From positions 186,001-250,000 of the forward strand of contig CBDAOL010000008.1 in assembly GCA_965198045.1 (NCBI GenBank): DNA of 64,000 nucleotides, read 5' to 3'. The stretch is from CBDDEC01 sp965198045 (GTDB lineage Bacteria; Chloroflexota; Dehalococcoidia; UBA2979). How positions within the stretch are numbered: the first letter of the stretch is position 1; each line of letters starts with the position of its first letter. A program made the position numbers and the translations under genes. Shown here one piece after another: positions 43,467 through 51,723 of the stretch. The notes below the pieces were generated by a model. It had not been told where the DNA came from. It saw only the letters and a list, made by a program, of their open reading frames with translations, and did not search any database.

Positions 43467-43737
43467 CGGTCGGAAACCGCTACGAGGGCGCCGAAGGGCG
43501 TCGGGTCGCGATTGCTCCTAGCAAGGGGGCGTGGGTACGCTGTCTCGGTTCGCCGGCGTCTTGGTGGCAACACTGGGGCGGCGGTTGTGAACGGAGCCGC
43601 CGAGGTTATGGACCGGTTTGGGGACCGCTCCGTGACACCCTGTGGAACGCTCTTTCGATAAGTAGCAATTGATGGCGCGGCGCCGGCCCATAGTAGCGGC
43701 AGTCCCGGCTCCGACACGCCTGAAGGGTCATTCTGAC
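43467..43737 (+). other. Long untranslated leader of rplI
   Basis: About 265 nt lie between the predicted transcription start and the rplI start codon, with no gene. It holds a hairpin-forming GGCGGC/GCCGCC pair (43577-43582 with 43596-43601) and several G/C-rich inverted stretches. No known RNA family is recognised. It could be a ribosomal-protein autoregulatory leader or a small RNA. Confidence 0.4.
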
Positions 43738-44493
43738 GTGAAGGTCGTGTTCCTGGAGACCGTTGAGGGTTCGGGCCTCATGGGCGAAGTCAAGGACGTC
43801 GCCCGTGGGTACGCTCGAAACTATCTGTTGCCACGCGGCTTAGCCGCACCGGCAACACCGGACGTCCTCAAGCGAGCGGATGAACTCCGCACGATTGAGG
43901 AGGAACGGCAGCGGGCCCAGGACGAGCACGCTCAAGAGCTGGTCGGCAAGCTCGAGAGCGAACCGCTCGTGATGGCAGTTCGCGTCGGAGAGCAGGGACG
44001 GCTGTACGGTTCCGTCACGAATGTTGACATCGCCGAGAAGGCTGGGGAGATTCTCGGCGAGGAACTGGACAGACGTCGCATCCTGCTGCTGGAGGCGATC
44101 CGGAACGTCGGGGTGTACACCGTGGGCATCCGGCTGTCACGCAATGTGCAGCCAGAGGTCCAGATCGTGGTGGTGGACGCGGAGGCGCCGGAAGGCGTAG
44201 ATGCGGCCGCCGAGGCATTGCTCAACCCTCCGGCTCCGCCGGAGATCGAGCCGATGCCAGTGGAAGCCAGCGCAACAGACGAGGCGCAAGCCTCGGACGA
44301 TGCGGAGGGCGCCACCGACGATGACGCTTCGCCGGAAGGTGAAGCGGACGCGGTGGACACCGTCGACGCCGCGGAGGAGGCATCCTCCGAGGCACCGGAT
44401 GCCGCTGGCGCGTCGGAGCCGGGCATTTCTGACTCTGCATCGGGGGCCGACGTCGGGTCCGCGGACGAAGCCGACGAGGAGCCCAGCTCCTAG
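43738..44493 (+). CDS. rplI: Ribosomal protein bL9 with long acidic tail
   Basis: Residues 1 to about 148 are standard bL9: VKVVFLETVEGSGLMGEVKD, GYARNYLLPRGLA, the connecting helix and the C-terminal RNA-binding domain (RIQ-like LYGSVTNVDIAE). A ~100-residue tail very rich in Ala, Glu, Asp and Ser follows, absent from typical bL9. I chose the GTG at 43738 because the family starts there (GAAGGG upstream); 43669 would add an Arg/Pro leader. It heads an operon with dnaB. Confidence 0.9.
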   Translation: MKVVFLETVEGSGLMGEVKDVARGYARNYLLPRGLAAPATPDVLKRADELRTIEEERQRAQDEHAQELVGKLESEPLVMAVRVGEQGRLYGSVTNVDIAEKAGEILGEELDRRRILLLEAIRNVGVYTVGIRLSRNVQPEVQIVVVDAEAPEGVDAAAEALLNPPAPPEIEPMPVEASATDEAQASDDAEGATDDDASPEGEADAVDTVDAAEEASSEAPDAAGASEPGISDSASGADVGSADEADEEPSS

Positions 44494-44547
44494 CGGCCGC
44501 GCCGCCGCCCACCGGTCACCCGTCTCGGGTGGGGTGAGGTGGCCGGC

Positions 44548-45987
44548 ATGGTCCTGGACGATCGTCCCGCGCAACTGCCCGAACCCCGGCGACAACCCTC
44601 GGGTCTCCCGCCGCACGATGTCGCCGCCGAGGAGGCGGTAGTCGCAGCGCTGCTGCTCGACGATGACGCCTACGCGCGCGTGCTGCCGATCATCCAGCCC
44701 GGCGATTTCTTCCGCGAGCAGAACGCATGGACGTACGAGGCCTGCCTGGCCCTGGGTGAGCGCGCGGAGCCGATCACGATTCCGACCGTGGCGCATGAGC
44801 TCGAGCGGGCGGGCCACATCGACCAGGTCGGCGGCATGGCCGCGCTCGTCGAGATCGCGGGCAGGTACTTCACCGCCGTCGGCGTCGAGGCACACGCGCG
44901 CATCATTGCCCGCGACGCCCTGTACCGACGCCTGATCGAGGCGGCGGGGCGCATCGCCCAGCGCGCCTACGAGGGCGGTCCAGACGTCGGCCACGTCCTG
45001 AGCGATGCGGAGCAGCTGCTGATCAGCATCCGCAGCGCCGAGTCGGCCGGCGACTTCCGCCGCCTGCGTGAGCTGCTCGACGAGTTCCTGGAGGCGCCGG
45101 ACGAGGATGAGGACGGCGAGCTGGCGACGACCGTGCGCACGGGCTTCATGGACCTCGACGAGTTGCTCGTCGGTGGGATGAAGCGGGGCGACCTCTGCAT
45201 CGTGGCGGCGCGCACTGGCGTCGGAAAAAGCTCGCTGCTACTCAACTTCGCTCGCAACGCCGCGATCGGCCAGCACGCCACGATCGCGCTCTTTTCGCTC
45301 GAAATGGGAGGCGAGCAGCTGGCGCAGCGGCTGCTGTCGGCCGAGTCACGCGTGCAGGTGGCCCGCTTGCGCCTCGGGCGGCACGGCGAGGCGGAGGAGA
45401 ATCGCGTGATGCACGCCCACGGTGTGCTGGGCGGTACCGCCATCTTCATCGACGACTCGGCGATGCTCTCTGTGCCCGAGATTCGCTCCAAGTGCCGGCG
45501 GCTCCAGGCCGAGCATGGCCTCGATCTCGTCGTCGTCGATTACCTGCAGCTGCTGCAGGCCTCCGGCCGATCAGACACGCGCACCGGGGAGATCAGCCAG
45601 ATCTCGCGCGGGCTCAAGGAGCTGGCGCGTGAGCTGAGCGTGCCGGTCCTCGCGGCCGCGCAGCTGTCCCGTGCGGTCGAGTCGCGGCAGCCGCACATCC
45701 CGATGCTCTCCGACCTCCGCGAGTCGGGTTCGATCGAGCAGGATGCTGACGTGGTGATGTTCATCTACCGCGAGGATGTGTACACGACGCCCGAGGAGTG
45801 GCAGGAGCAGCACCCGGAGGCGCCGGGCAACGCGCATCCCGAGGGCCTCGCACAGATCATCGTGGCCAAGCACCGCAACGGTCCGACGGGCTCAGTCACC
45901 GTGCGCTGGGTCAAAGAGATCGCGTCCTTCCAGGACCTGCTGCTACGCCCGCCCGACCCCTATGTCGACCCCGCCCGGCTGAACTAG
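44548..45987 (+). CDS. dnaB: Replicative DNA helicase DnaB
   Basis: The hexameric helicase of the replication fork, 479 residues. The N-terminal collar domain (PPHDVAAEEAVVAALLLDDD) precedes the RecA-like motor. Walker A is ARTGVGKSSLL, Walker B is LVVVDYLQLL, and the Arg-finger region is MLSDLRESGSIEQDADVVMF. GAGGTG precedes the ATG at 44548; a GTG at 44539 is also possible. It is followed without a gap by the DnaD-like and helicase-loader genes, so loader and helicase are made together. Confidence 0.95.
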   Translation: MVLDDRPAQLPEPRRQPSGLPPHDVAAEEAVVAALLLDDDAYARVLPIIQPGDFFREQNAWTYEACLALGERAEPITIPTVAHELERAGHIDQVGGMAALVEIAGRYFTAVGVEAHARIIARDALYRRLIEAAGRIAQRAYEGGPDVGHVLSDAEQLLISIRSAESAGDFRRLRELLDEFLEAPDEDEDGELATTVRTGFMDLDELLVGGMKRGDLCIVAARTGVGKSSLLLNFARNAAIGQHATIALFSLEMGGEQLAQRLLSAESRVQVARLRLGRHGEAEENRVMHAHGVLGGTAIFIDDSAMLSVPEIRSKCRRLQAEHGLDLVVVDYLQLLQASGRSDTRTGEISQISRGLKELARELSVPVLAAAQLSRAVESRQPHIPMLSDLRESGSIEQDADVVMFIYREDVYTTPEEWQEQHPEAPGNAHPEGLAQIIVAKHRNGPTGSVTVRWVKEIASFQDLLLRPPDPYVDPARLN

Positions 45988-46740
45988 ATGAGCACCGAAG
46001 CACGCGCCGAACACCCCGCAGAGGAGGCGGCCACGAGGGCGGGACCACCCTTCGAGGGCTTCCGCACCGGCGCGCCGGCGGTCACGCTGCCGGCGCAGTT
46101 CTTCGCTGAGTTGGTGCCGCAGATCGACGACCCGGCCGAGCTGCGCGTCACGCTGGTGGCGCTGTTCGCGATCCAGCGCCGCAGGGGTGCACTGCGCGCC
46201 GTGCGCCGCAGCGAACTCGCCGCCGAGCCGGCGTTGCTCGGCGCGCTCGAGTGGCACGGCGGCGGCGCGGCGATCGAGACGGCGCTCGAGGCGGCGGTCG
46301 CGCGCGGCGGGCTGCTGGCCTGCGACCTCGAGGACGGCGACGCGCTGATCTTCGTCAACAACGCTGCGGGCCGGCGTCAACTGGAGCGCGTGCAGAGCGG
46401 TGCGACCGAGGTGCCCCGCGGCGCGGTGGCTGCGGGGCCAACTCGTGCGGCTGCATCGCGGCCGGTGACGGTTTACGAACAGGAGATCGGCGCCTCGACC
46501 CCGGCGGTCAGTGCGGCACTGGCGGAGGCGGAGGAGCGCTTCCCGGCGGACTGGATTGTCGAGGCGATTCGCGAGGCGGCGTTGGCCAACGCGCGATCGT
46601 GGCGCTATGCGGCGGCGATCCTCGAACGGTGGCAAACGGAGGGACGGGACGATGCAGCCCCTGGGCAAGATCCTGGGTCGGCAGCAGCAGACGACGCCTA
46701 CGAGCGCGTCGTCCGACGCTCATACGACGGACACGACTGA
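45988..46740 (+). CDS. DnaD-domain replication protein
   Basis: A 250-residue protein with an N-terminal helical/winged-helix part (TLPAQFFAELVPQIDDPAEL) and a C-terminal DnaD domain (VYEQEIGASTPAVSAALAEA then WIVEAIREAALANARSWRY). DnaD proteins bridge the origin and the helicase loader in low-GC Gram-positives and Chloroflexi. It starts immediately after the dnaB stop and overlaps the loader gene by 89 nt, so the three are translationally coupled. Confidence 0.85.
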   Translation: MSTEARAEHPAEEAATRAGPPFEGFRTGAPAVTLPAQFFAELVPQIDDPAELRVTLVALFAIQRRRGALRAVRRSELAAEPALLGALEWHGGGAAIETALEAAVARGGLLACDLEDGDALIFVNNAAGRRQLERVQSGATEVPRGAVAAGPTRAAASRPVTVYEQEIGASTPAVSAALAEAEERFPADWIVEAIREAALANARSWRYAAAILERWQTEGRDDAAPGQDPGSAAADDAYERVVRRSYDGHD

Positions 46741-48061
46741 CGCCGCGGTCGCGGGCGTTCCACCCGAGGCGGAAGCGCCGTCGGGCGTCTGCCCGATCTG
46801 CCTCGGCGCGCGCTTCGTGCGCGTCACGTCCGATCCTGACGATCTGCGCTTCGGCCAGCCCGAGCCGTGCGAGTGCGTGAGCAAGGAGGAGACGCAGGAC
46901 CGCCGGCATCGGCTGCTCGCCTACTCACGCCTGGGTGCGCTCGAGCGCATGACGTTCGACACGCTGGTGCGCCGCGGCCGCTCCGCCGATGGTTCAGCGC
47001 AGGCGCGCTACGAGCAGGCGGTCGGCGTGGCTGAGCGCTTCGCGACGCCGCCCGCTGGCGAGACGAACGAGGGCTGGCTCGTGATCACCGGCGACCATGG
47101 CACCGGCAAGACCCACCTCGCCGCAGCGATCGTGAATCGGGTGATCGAGCGCGGCGACCCGGCGCTCTTGCTCGCCGTGGCGGACCTGCTCGACCATCTG
47201 CGCGCCTCCTACAACGACGACGCCGAGGTCTCCTACGACACGCTGATCGAGCAGGTGCGGACGGCGCCACTGCTCGTCCTCGACGATCTCGATGCGTACG
47301 TGGAGACGGCATGGGCGCGCGAGAAGTTCATGCAGATCGTGACCTATCGCTTCCACGCGCTGCTGCCGACGGTCTTCACCGTCTCGCGCCCGCTCACGGA
47401 GATCGACGACCGGCTCGCGTCGAGGTTGGCCGACCCCTCGGTGTCGCAGGTGATCTCGCTCGGCGGTGAGACGTTGCCGCGCTACTTCCACGTCGGTGCG
47501 ATGACCCGCGAGCGGCTCGAGGACTTCACGTTCGAGGACTTCCATCCCGAGGGTCAGGGCCTGCGCGGCGAAGCGCGGCGCAACCTCGAGGGCGCGTTCC
47601 GCCTGACGCGTGAGTGGGCGCTGCAGCCGGATGGCTGGCTGTTGCTCCTGGGCGGCAACGGTTGCGGCAAGACGCACCTCGCCGCGGCGATCGCGCGCGA
47701 CCGCATCGAGTCCGGCGACACGGTGGCCGTGGTGAACGTGCCGGATCTGCTCGATGAGCTGCGCGCCTCGTTCGCGCCGGACTCAAACCAGAGCTACGAC
47801 CGGCTGTTCGGGCGGCTGCTCGACGTGGAGCTGCTGGTGCTCGATGACCTCGGGGCGCAGCAATCGAGTCCATGGGCGGAGGAGAAGCTGTACCAGCTGC
47901 TCAACCACCGGCACCTGTCGCGCTCGCACACGGTGGTGACCGCCAACATGAAGGTCGGCGACTTCGAGCCGCGCATTCGCTCGCGCCTCGCCGACCTCCA
48001 GGTCTCGACGGTCTATGAGATCCTCGCGCCGGACTATCGCAGCGGCGGCGCACCGCAGTAG
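46652..48061 (+). CDS. Tandem AAA+ helicase loader (two DnaC/DnaI-type modules)
   Basis: A 469-residue protein holding two DnaC/DnaI-like ATPase modules. A Cys-rich leader (Cys47, 50, 73, 75, a zinc knuckle as in DnaI) precedes module 1, with Walker A GDHGTGKT at 147-154 and Walker B LLVLDDLD (Asp211-212). Module 2 has GGNGCGKT at 334-341, LLVLDDLG (Asp398-399) and VVTANMKV. Both modules keep Arg-finger-like RLASRLAD/RIRSRLAD. It should load DnaB at the origin. ATG 46652 is preferred; it overlaps the DnaD gene. A single-module loader is the norm. Confidence 0.88.
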   Translation: MQPLGKILGRQQQTTPTSASSDAHTTDTTDAAVAGVPPEAEAPSGVCPICLGARFVRVTSDPDDLRFGQPEPCECVSKEETQDRRHRLLAYSRLGALERMTFDTLVRRGRSADGSAQARYEQAVGVAERFATPPAGETNEGWLVITGDHGTGKTHLAAAIVNRVIERGDPALLLAVADLLDHLRASYNDDAEVSYDTLIEQVRTAPLLVLDDLDAYVETAWAREKFMQIVTYRFHALLPTVFTVSRPLTEIDDRLASRLADPSVSQVISLGGETLPRYFHVGAMTRERLEDFTFEDFHPEGQGLRGEARRNLEGAFRLTREWALQPDGWLLLLGGNGCGKTHLAAAIARDRIESGDTVAVVNVPDLLDELRASFAPDSNQSYDRLFGRLLDVELLVLDDLGAQQSSPWAEEKLYQLLNHRHLSRSHTVVTANMKVGDFEPRIRSRLADLQVSTVYEILAPDYRSGGAPQ

Positions 48062-48091
48062 CGCGCCCCGCCACCGTTCGAGGAGCGCGCG

Positions 48092-48325
48092 ATGCCAGCT
48101 TCGCGCCCGCCCTTCCGTATCGCTCAGGTCGATCCCAACGAGCATGGTGCGACGTTCCTCGGCTTCTACGAGCGCAGCCCGCAGGACGCGACGCCGCACT
48201 TTCGCGGGCGAGGGGTGTTCGGGATGCAGACGGGCGGTAATCCCGCGAACGCGATCTCGATCCCGCTGTACGAGCGGCTCGGCTTCCGGACGGTGCGTGC
48301 TATGCGCGCGTTCGCGATGGTATAG
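48092..48325 (+). CDS. Short GNAT-like protein, probably a remnant
   Basis: 77 residues. The C-terminal third (NAISIPLYERLGFRTVRAMR) looks like the end of a GNAT acetyltransferase, while the N-terminal part (FRIAQVDPNEHGATFLGFYE) is not typical of one. GAGGAG precedes the ATG. It may be a degraded gene joined across a deletion, or a small protein of its own; it lies between the loader gene and an IS insertion. Confidence 0.45.
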   Translation: MPASRPPFRIAQVDPNEHGATFLGFYERSPQDATPHFRGRGVFGMQTGGNPANAISIPLYERLGFRTVRAMRAFAMV

Positions 48326-48461
48326 AGGAGCCTCGGATCTTGATGTGGAAGGACTTCTAGCCGCAGCCCTTGGGGAGGAAGGACGCGCTGCGCGCGGCTG
48401 GATCTCTCTTGGAGCCCGCCCACCCGCCCCCGGAGGACGTGGGGCATCGCCCTACACCCCG

Positions 48462-48609
48462 GAGCGAGGGCGCTTCGCGCCTCGCTGGCGGATCGAGCGA
48501 GGGCGTTTCGCGCGTCGCCGATGGATCGACGGCGGGCGTTCGGCGTCGTGCCGCTCCCGGTGTCCACGCGATGGGGCGTTTCGCGCCTCGCAGGCGGATC
48601 GAGCGAGGG
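48462..48609. repeat. 33-bp imperfect tandem repeats
   Basis: Two adjacent 33-bp units (48462-48494 and 48495-48527) start GAGCGAGGGCG and end GGATC, followed by degenerate copies ending at 48600 and a partial unit at 48601-48609. The repeats read as Arg-rich peptides in every frame and are not coding. The IS3 element is inserted in the last unit. Nothing else is seen in 48326-48461. Confidence 0.65.
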
Positions 48610-48638
48610 TGACCGGACCCCCTTTGCGAGACCACCGC

Positions 48639-49464
48639 TTATGAGAGTCCAGCGTGTTGCTGAGCCTCCCAGCGCTCGGCGTAGGTAGCCGGGGCGAGCC
48701 AGCCCAGGCTGCTGTGCGGGCGCTTCGTGTTGTACTCGATCCGCCAGTCCTCGATCAGCACCTGCGCCTCGAGCAGGCTGTCGAACTGCTCGACGGCCAG
48801 GAACTCGTCGCGCAGCCGGCCGTTGAACGACTCGACGAATGGGTTTTCCCACGGCGCACCGGGCTCGATGTAGCTGCTGCCCGTACCGCTGAACCGGCAC
48901 CAGTCGCGCAGCGCGTTGGCCGTGAGCTCGGGCCCGTTGTCGCAGCGGATGTACCCCGGCGCCGTCCCGCGCCCGGCGACGATCCGGTCGAGCGTGGCGG
49001 CGGTGGCGTCGGCGTTGATGCGCCTGGCGGCCACCACCGCCAGCGCCTCCCGCGTGTGCTCGTCGACGATGTTGAGCAGCTTCAGGACCCGCCCGTCCGC
49101 GGTCTGGTCGAACTGGAAGTCCAGCGCCCAGACGTGGTTCGGCCGCTCAGCACTCAGCCGCCTGGCGGGCTAGAGTCGAGTCCCCCAGACGCTGACGCTT
49201 GCGTCGTGTCAGCGGGACGCGCAGCCCCTCCTCACGCCAGAGCCGTTGCACCCGCTTGCGGTTCACGGTCCATCCCTCCTCGCGCAAGGTCGCCCATGCG
49301 CGGCGGTATCCCCAGCGGGGGTGGCCACGCGAGAAGGCGTGCAACTCCGTCCTGAGCGCGTCGTCGCCGCGGCCGCGCGCCGGCAGGCGGCGCTGCGTGG
49401 AGCGGTGCTGGCCGGTGACCCGGCATGCCCGCCGTTCCGACAACTCGAGGCGGTCCTGCAACAT
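48639..49464 (-). pseudogene. IS3-family transposase OrfB, frameshifted
   Basis: The helix-turn-helix/HTH_21 part (ERRACRVTGQHRSTQRRL, HPRWGYRRAWATLREEG) runs to about 49147. The DDE integrase core follows in another frame: NHVWALDFQFDQTADGR, then CDNGPE and FVESFNGRLRDEF, with the Asp, Asp and Glu in place. Between them a CTGAG-TG-CTGAG near-duplication (7 extra bases, plus-strand about 49147-49158) shifts the frame. Without it the reading would be RQAAERPNHVW, as in relatives. The copy is therefore probably unable to move by itself. Confidence 0.88.
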
Positions 49465-49493
49465 GCAGACCGCCTCGCGCCGGCGCGACGGGC

Positions 49494-49772
49494 TTACCAG
49501 TTTCCCCGGGCGATCTCCTTGAGCGCGTCGATCTCGAGTTCCTTGTCGGCGACGATCCGCTTCAGCCGCGCGTTCTCGCGCTCCAGCTCGCGCAGCCGTT
49601 TGGCGTCGTCGGCCTTCATCCCGCCGTACTGGTTGCGCCAGCGGTGGTAGGTCTGCTCCGAGATCTCGACCCGTTTCGCCGCCTCCGCGATCGTCTGCCC
49701 CTCACCGAGCAGCCGCTCCACCTCCCGCAGCTTGCGCACGATCTGCTCAGGCGTGTGCCTGCGTCGTTTCAC
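49494..49772 (-). CDS. IS3-family transposase OrfA
   Basis: A 92-residue DNA-binding protein: MKRRRHTPEQIVRKLREVER, the helix-turn-helix TIAEAAKRVEISEQTYHRW, and a leucine-zipper-like coil RLRELERENARLKRIVADKE. The start is GTG. In the family OrfA and OrfB are joined by programmed -1 frameshifting near the OrfA end. It binds the element's ends. This gene is intact. Confidence 0.93.
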   Translation of the reverse strand: MKRRRHTPEQIVRKLREVERLLGEGQTIAEAAKRVEISEQTYHRWRNQYGGMKADDAKRLRELERENARLKRIVADKELEIDALKEIARGNW

Positions 49773-49874
49773 CGTGATGTCCTCCTCCGCCCACCTTCGC
49801 GGGCCTAAGGACTCTCATCAACGGTGGTCTCGTCTCACGGGGTCAGGTCAAGGGCGCTCGCCGCGAAATCGACG

Positions 49875-50921
49875 TCAGTCCGTGAGCAAGCCGCGTTCGG
49901 CGAGGTGGGTGACGGAGGTGGTGCAACTGTCGAACATCTCGCCCCAGGGGAGTTCGGACGCTGCGAACCAGCCGAACTCGGACATTTCGGCGGTCGGCGT
50001 GGGGTCGCCGGCGGCCTCGCCGTGGTAGGCGACCTCGATGTGGCTGCTGCCGGTGTAGACGGAGATCAGTCCCGTGATCTCGCCCTCGAGGGTCGTCTCT
50101 TCGAGGAGTTCGCGACGTGCCGTGTTCTCCATCGATTCGCCGAGTTCGCCGTAACCGGCCGGGCCGGCCCAGAGGCCGAAGCCTGGGCGGTTGGCGTGCG
50201 CGCGGCGGCCGAGGAGTACGCGGCCGTCGCGGATCACCAGCAGGCTCGCGCCGACGGCGGGGTTCTCCCAGTGCGGCGTCTCGCAGGCGGTGCAGAGCCC
50301 GTGGCCCTCCTCCTTGTCGCCGGCGGCGCGGAGCTCACCACCGCAGCGGCGGCAGTGCGACGGGACCGCGAGCGGATCGATCTCCGTCTCGAAGCGGCGC
50401 TCGTGCGGATGGGCGGCCGGCGACTCGAAGCCCTCCTCGGTCAGCGTGCGCAGTGCGGCGGTCGTCGAGTGGAAGGCGATGCGGTCCCACGGGATCTCGT
50501 CGGGTGCGAACCAGGCGACCTGCGACACTTCCTCGAGGGCCCGCGCCTCGCCGTCGGCCTCGCCGCGGAAGGCGACGACCACGCGTCCGGCGTCAACCAT
50601 CGAGAAGGGGCGGCCGACGATGCCGGTGATGGTGGCGTCGAGGCCGACCTCCTCACGCGTCTCTCGGCGGGCGGCGTCCTCGATCGCCTCGCCTGACTCG
50701 ACGAAGCCGCCGGGGAACGCCCAGTAGCCGCGTCGAGGCATGATCGAACGTCGGGTGAGCAGCACGCGGCCGTCGCGCACGACGAGGATGCCGGCGACGG
50801 GGGTCGGGTTCTCGAAGTCCGTGTGGCCACAGGCCGGGCAGCGGGCGTGGGGTAACGAAGGGTCGAACAGCCTCGAACGCTCGCCGCAGTTCGAGCAGTG
50901 ACCGGCCGTGCGAGGCGGCAT
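49875..50921 (-). CDS. Tandem Nudix protein with two zinc ribbons
   Basis: A 348-residue protein built as two repeats of zinc ribbon plus Nudix domain. Repeat 1 has CSNCG and CPACG, with a Nudix box from GGFVESGEAI to REEVG. Repeat 2 has CRRCGG and CTACE, with a box from GYGELGESME to LEETT. Both boxes keep the catalytic Glu pattern. Single zinc-ribbon Nudix proteins include NADH pyrophosphatase, so a dinucleotide substrate is plausible. It follows the MoaD-MoaE gene in a minus-strand unit, 11 nt apart. Confidence 0.88.
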   Translation of the reverse strand: MPPRTAGHCSNCGERSRLFDPSLPHARCPACGHTDFENPTPVAGILVVRDGRVLLTRRSIMPRRGYWAFPGGFVESGEAIEDAARRETREEVGLDATITGIVGRPFSMVDAGRVVVAFRGEADGEARALEEVSQVAWFAPDEIPWDRIAFHSTTAALRTLTEEGFESPAAHPHERRFETEIDPLAVPSHCRRCGGELRAAGDKEEGHGLCTACETPHWENPAVGASLLVIRDGRVLLGRRAHANRPGFGLWAGPAGYGELGESMENTARRELLEETTLEGEITGLISVYTGSSHIEVAYHGEAAGDPTPTAEMSEFGWFAASELPWGEMFDSCTTSVTHLAERGLLTD

Positions 50922-50932
50922 CGAGCGTCGCG

Positions 50933-51646
50933 CTAACCGGTCGGCGAAGGGCGCGGTTTGACGCCCTCCTGCCAGTGCGCACCGTCGGGGCCGTACTCTT
51001 TCTTCCAGACCGGCACCGTCTCCTTGATGCGATCGACGGCGCGCAGGGCCGCTGCGAAGGCGTCCTGGCGATGCGCGGCGGAGACGGCCACCAGCAGCGA
51101 GACCTCGCCGACCTCGAGGCTGCCGATGCGGTGATGGGCAGCGAGCTCGTGCACCTCGCGGTCGGCGAACTCGGCGAGGATCTCGTCGCGGACCGCCGCG
51201 AGCTGGCGCTCAGCCATCGAGGCGTAGGCCTCGTACTCGAGCCGCTCGACGGTGCGCCCCTCGTGGTGGTTGCGCACGACACCCTCGAACACGACTGCGG
51301 CGCCCGAGGCGTCGGTCATCACGCGGTCGCGCAATGCGCGCGGCCGGAGTTCCTCGGTCGTGACCAGGCAGTGAGGCGTCTCATTGGCCTCGGACGGTGC
51401 GCCGCCGGCGATCGGTGGGATCAACGCCACCTCGTCGCCGTCGCTCAGCTCGGAGCCGGGCTCGAGGATGTACTCCTCGTTGACGGCGATGGCGACGCCG
51501 CTGAGGTAGGGGAGGAGCTTCGGCTGCGATTCCTCGAGGCGCGTGCGCAGGTCCTCGACGTTGATCACCTCGGCGTCGAACACCTCGGTGATGTCGCCGC
51601 CGACGATGTCGCGCAGCCCGGCGAAGAGCTTGACGGTGACCTGCAC
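50933..51646 (-). CDS. MoaD-MoaE fusion (molybdopterin synthase)
   Basis: Residues 1-82 are a MoaD carrier (MQVTVKLFAGLRDIVGG to PPIAGG, Gly81-Gly82). After APSEANETP comes MoaE (about 92-237), with GVVRNHHEGRTVERLEYEAY, HHRIGSLEVGE and VPVWKKEYGPDG, including the catalytic Lys pair. Molybdopterin synthase inserts two sulfurs into precursor Z. M. tuberculosis MoaX is a known fusion of the same type and must be cleaved after its Gly-Gly. The linker here starts with AP exactly as in the UBL-E1 fusion. Confidence 0.93.
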   Translation of the reverse strand: MQVTVKLFAGLRDIVGGDITEVFDAEVINVEDLRTRLEESQPKLLPYLSGVAIAVNEEYILEPGSELSDGDEVALIPPIAGGAPSEANETPHCLVTTEELRPRALRDRVMTDASGAAVVFEGVVRNHHEGRTVERLEYEAYASMAERQLAAVRDEILAEFADREVHELAAHHRIGSLEVGEVSLLVAVSAAHRQDAFAAALRAVDRIKETVPVWKKEYGPDGAHWQEGVKPRPSPTG

Positions 51647-51723
51647 GCCCGCCTCCCGCAGCAGTGTGTTGTCGTTCGGGTGATCTTCAGTATAGGTCGC
51701 ACGCTCGCTCGATCAGGCCTCGG

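Larger units (their letters stand above)
48610..49850 (-). mobile_element. IS3-family insertion sequence with 4-bp target duplication
   Basis: Imperfect terminal inverted repeats of ~41 bp begin TGACC at both ends and share GAGACCACCG and ATGAGAGTCC (48610-48650 and 49809-49850). Flanking AGGG (48606-48609 and 49851-49854) is a 4-bp target duplication, as made by the IS407-like group. Two genes on the minus strand, OrfA and OrfB, fill it; OrfB is broken. The 1.24-kb length is typical. Confidence 0.9.

Noticed and set aside
48462..48609. CRISPR array
   Set aside because: Repeat units abut each other with no unique spacers, and no cas genes are present.
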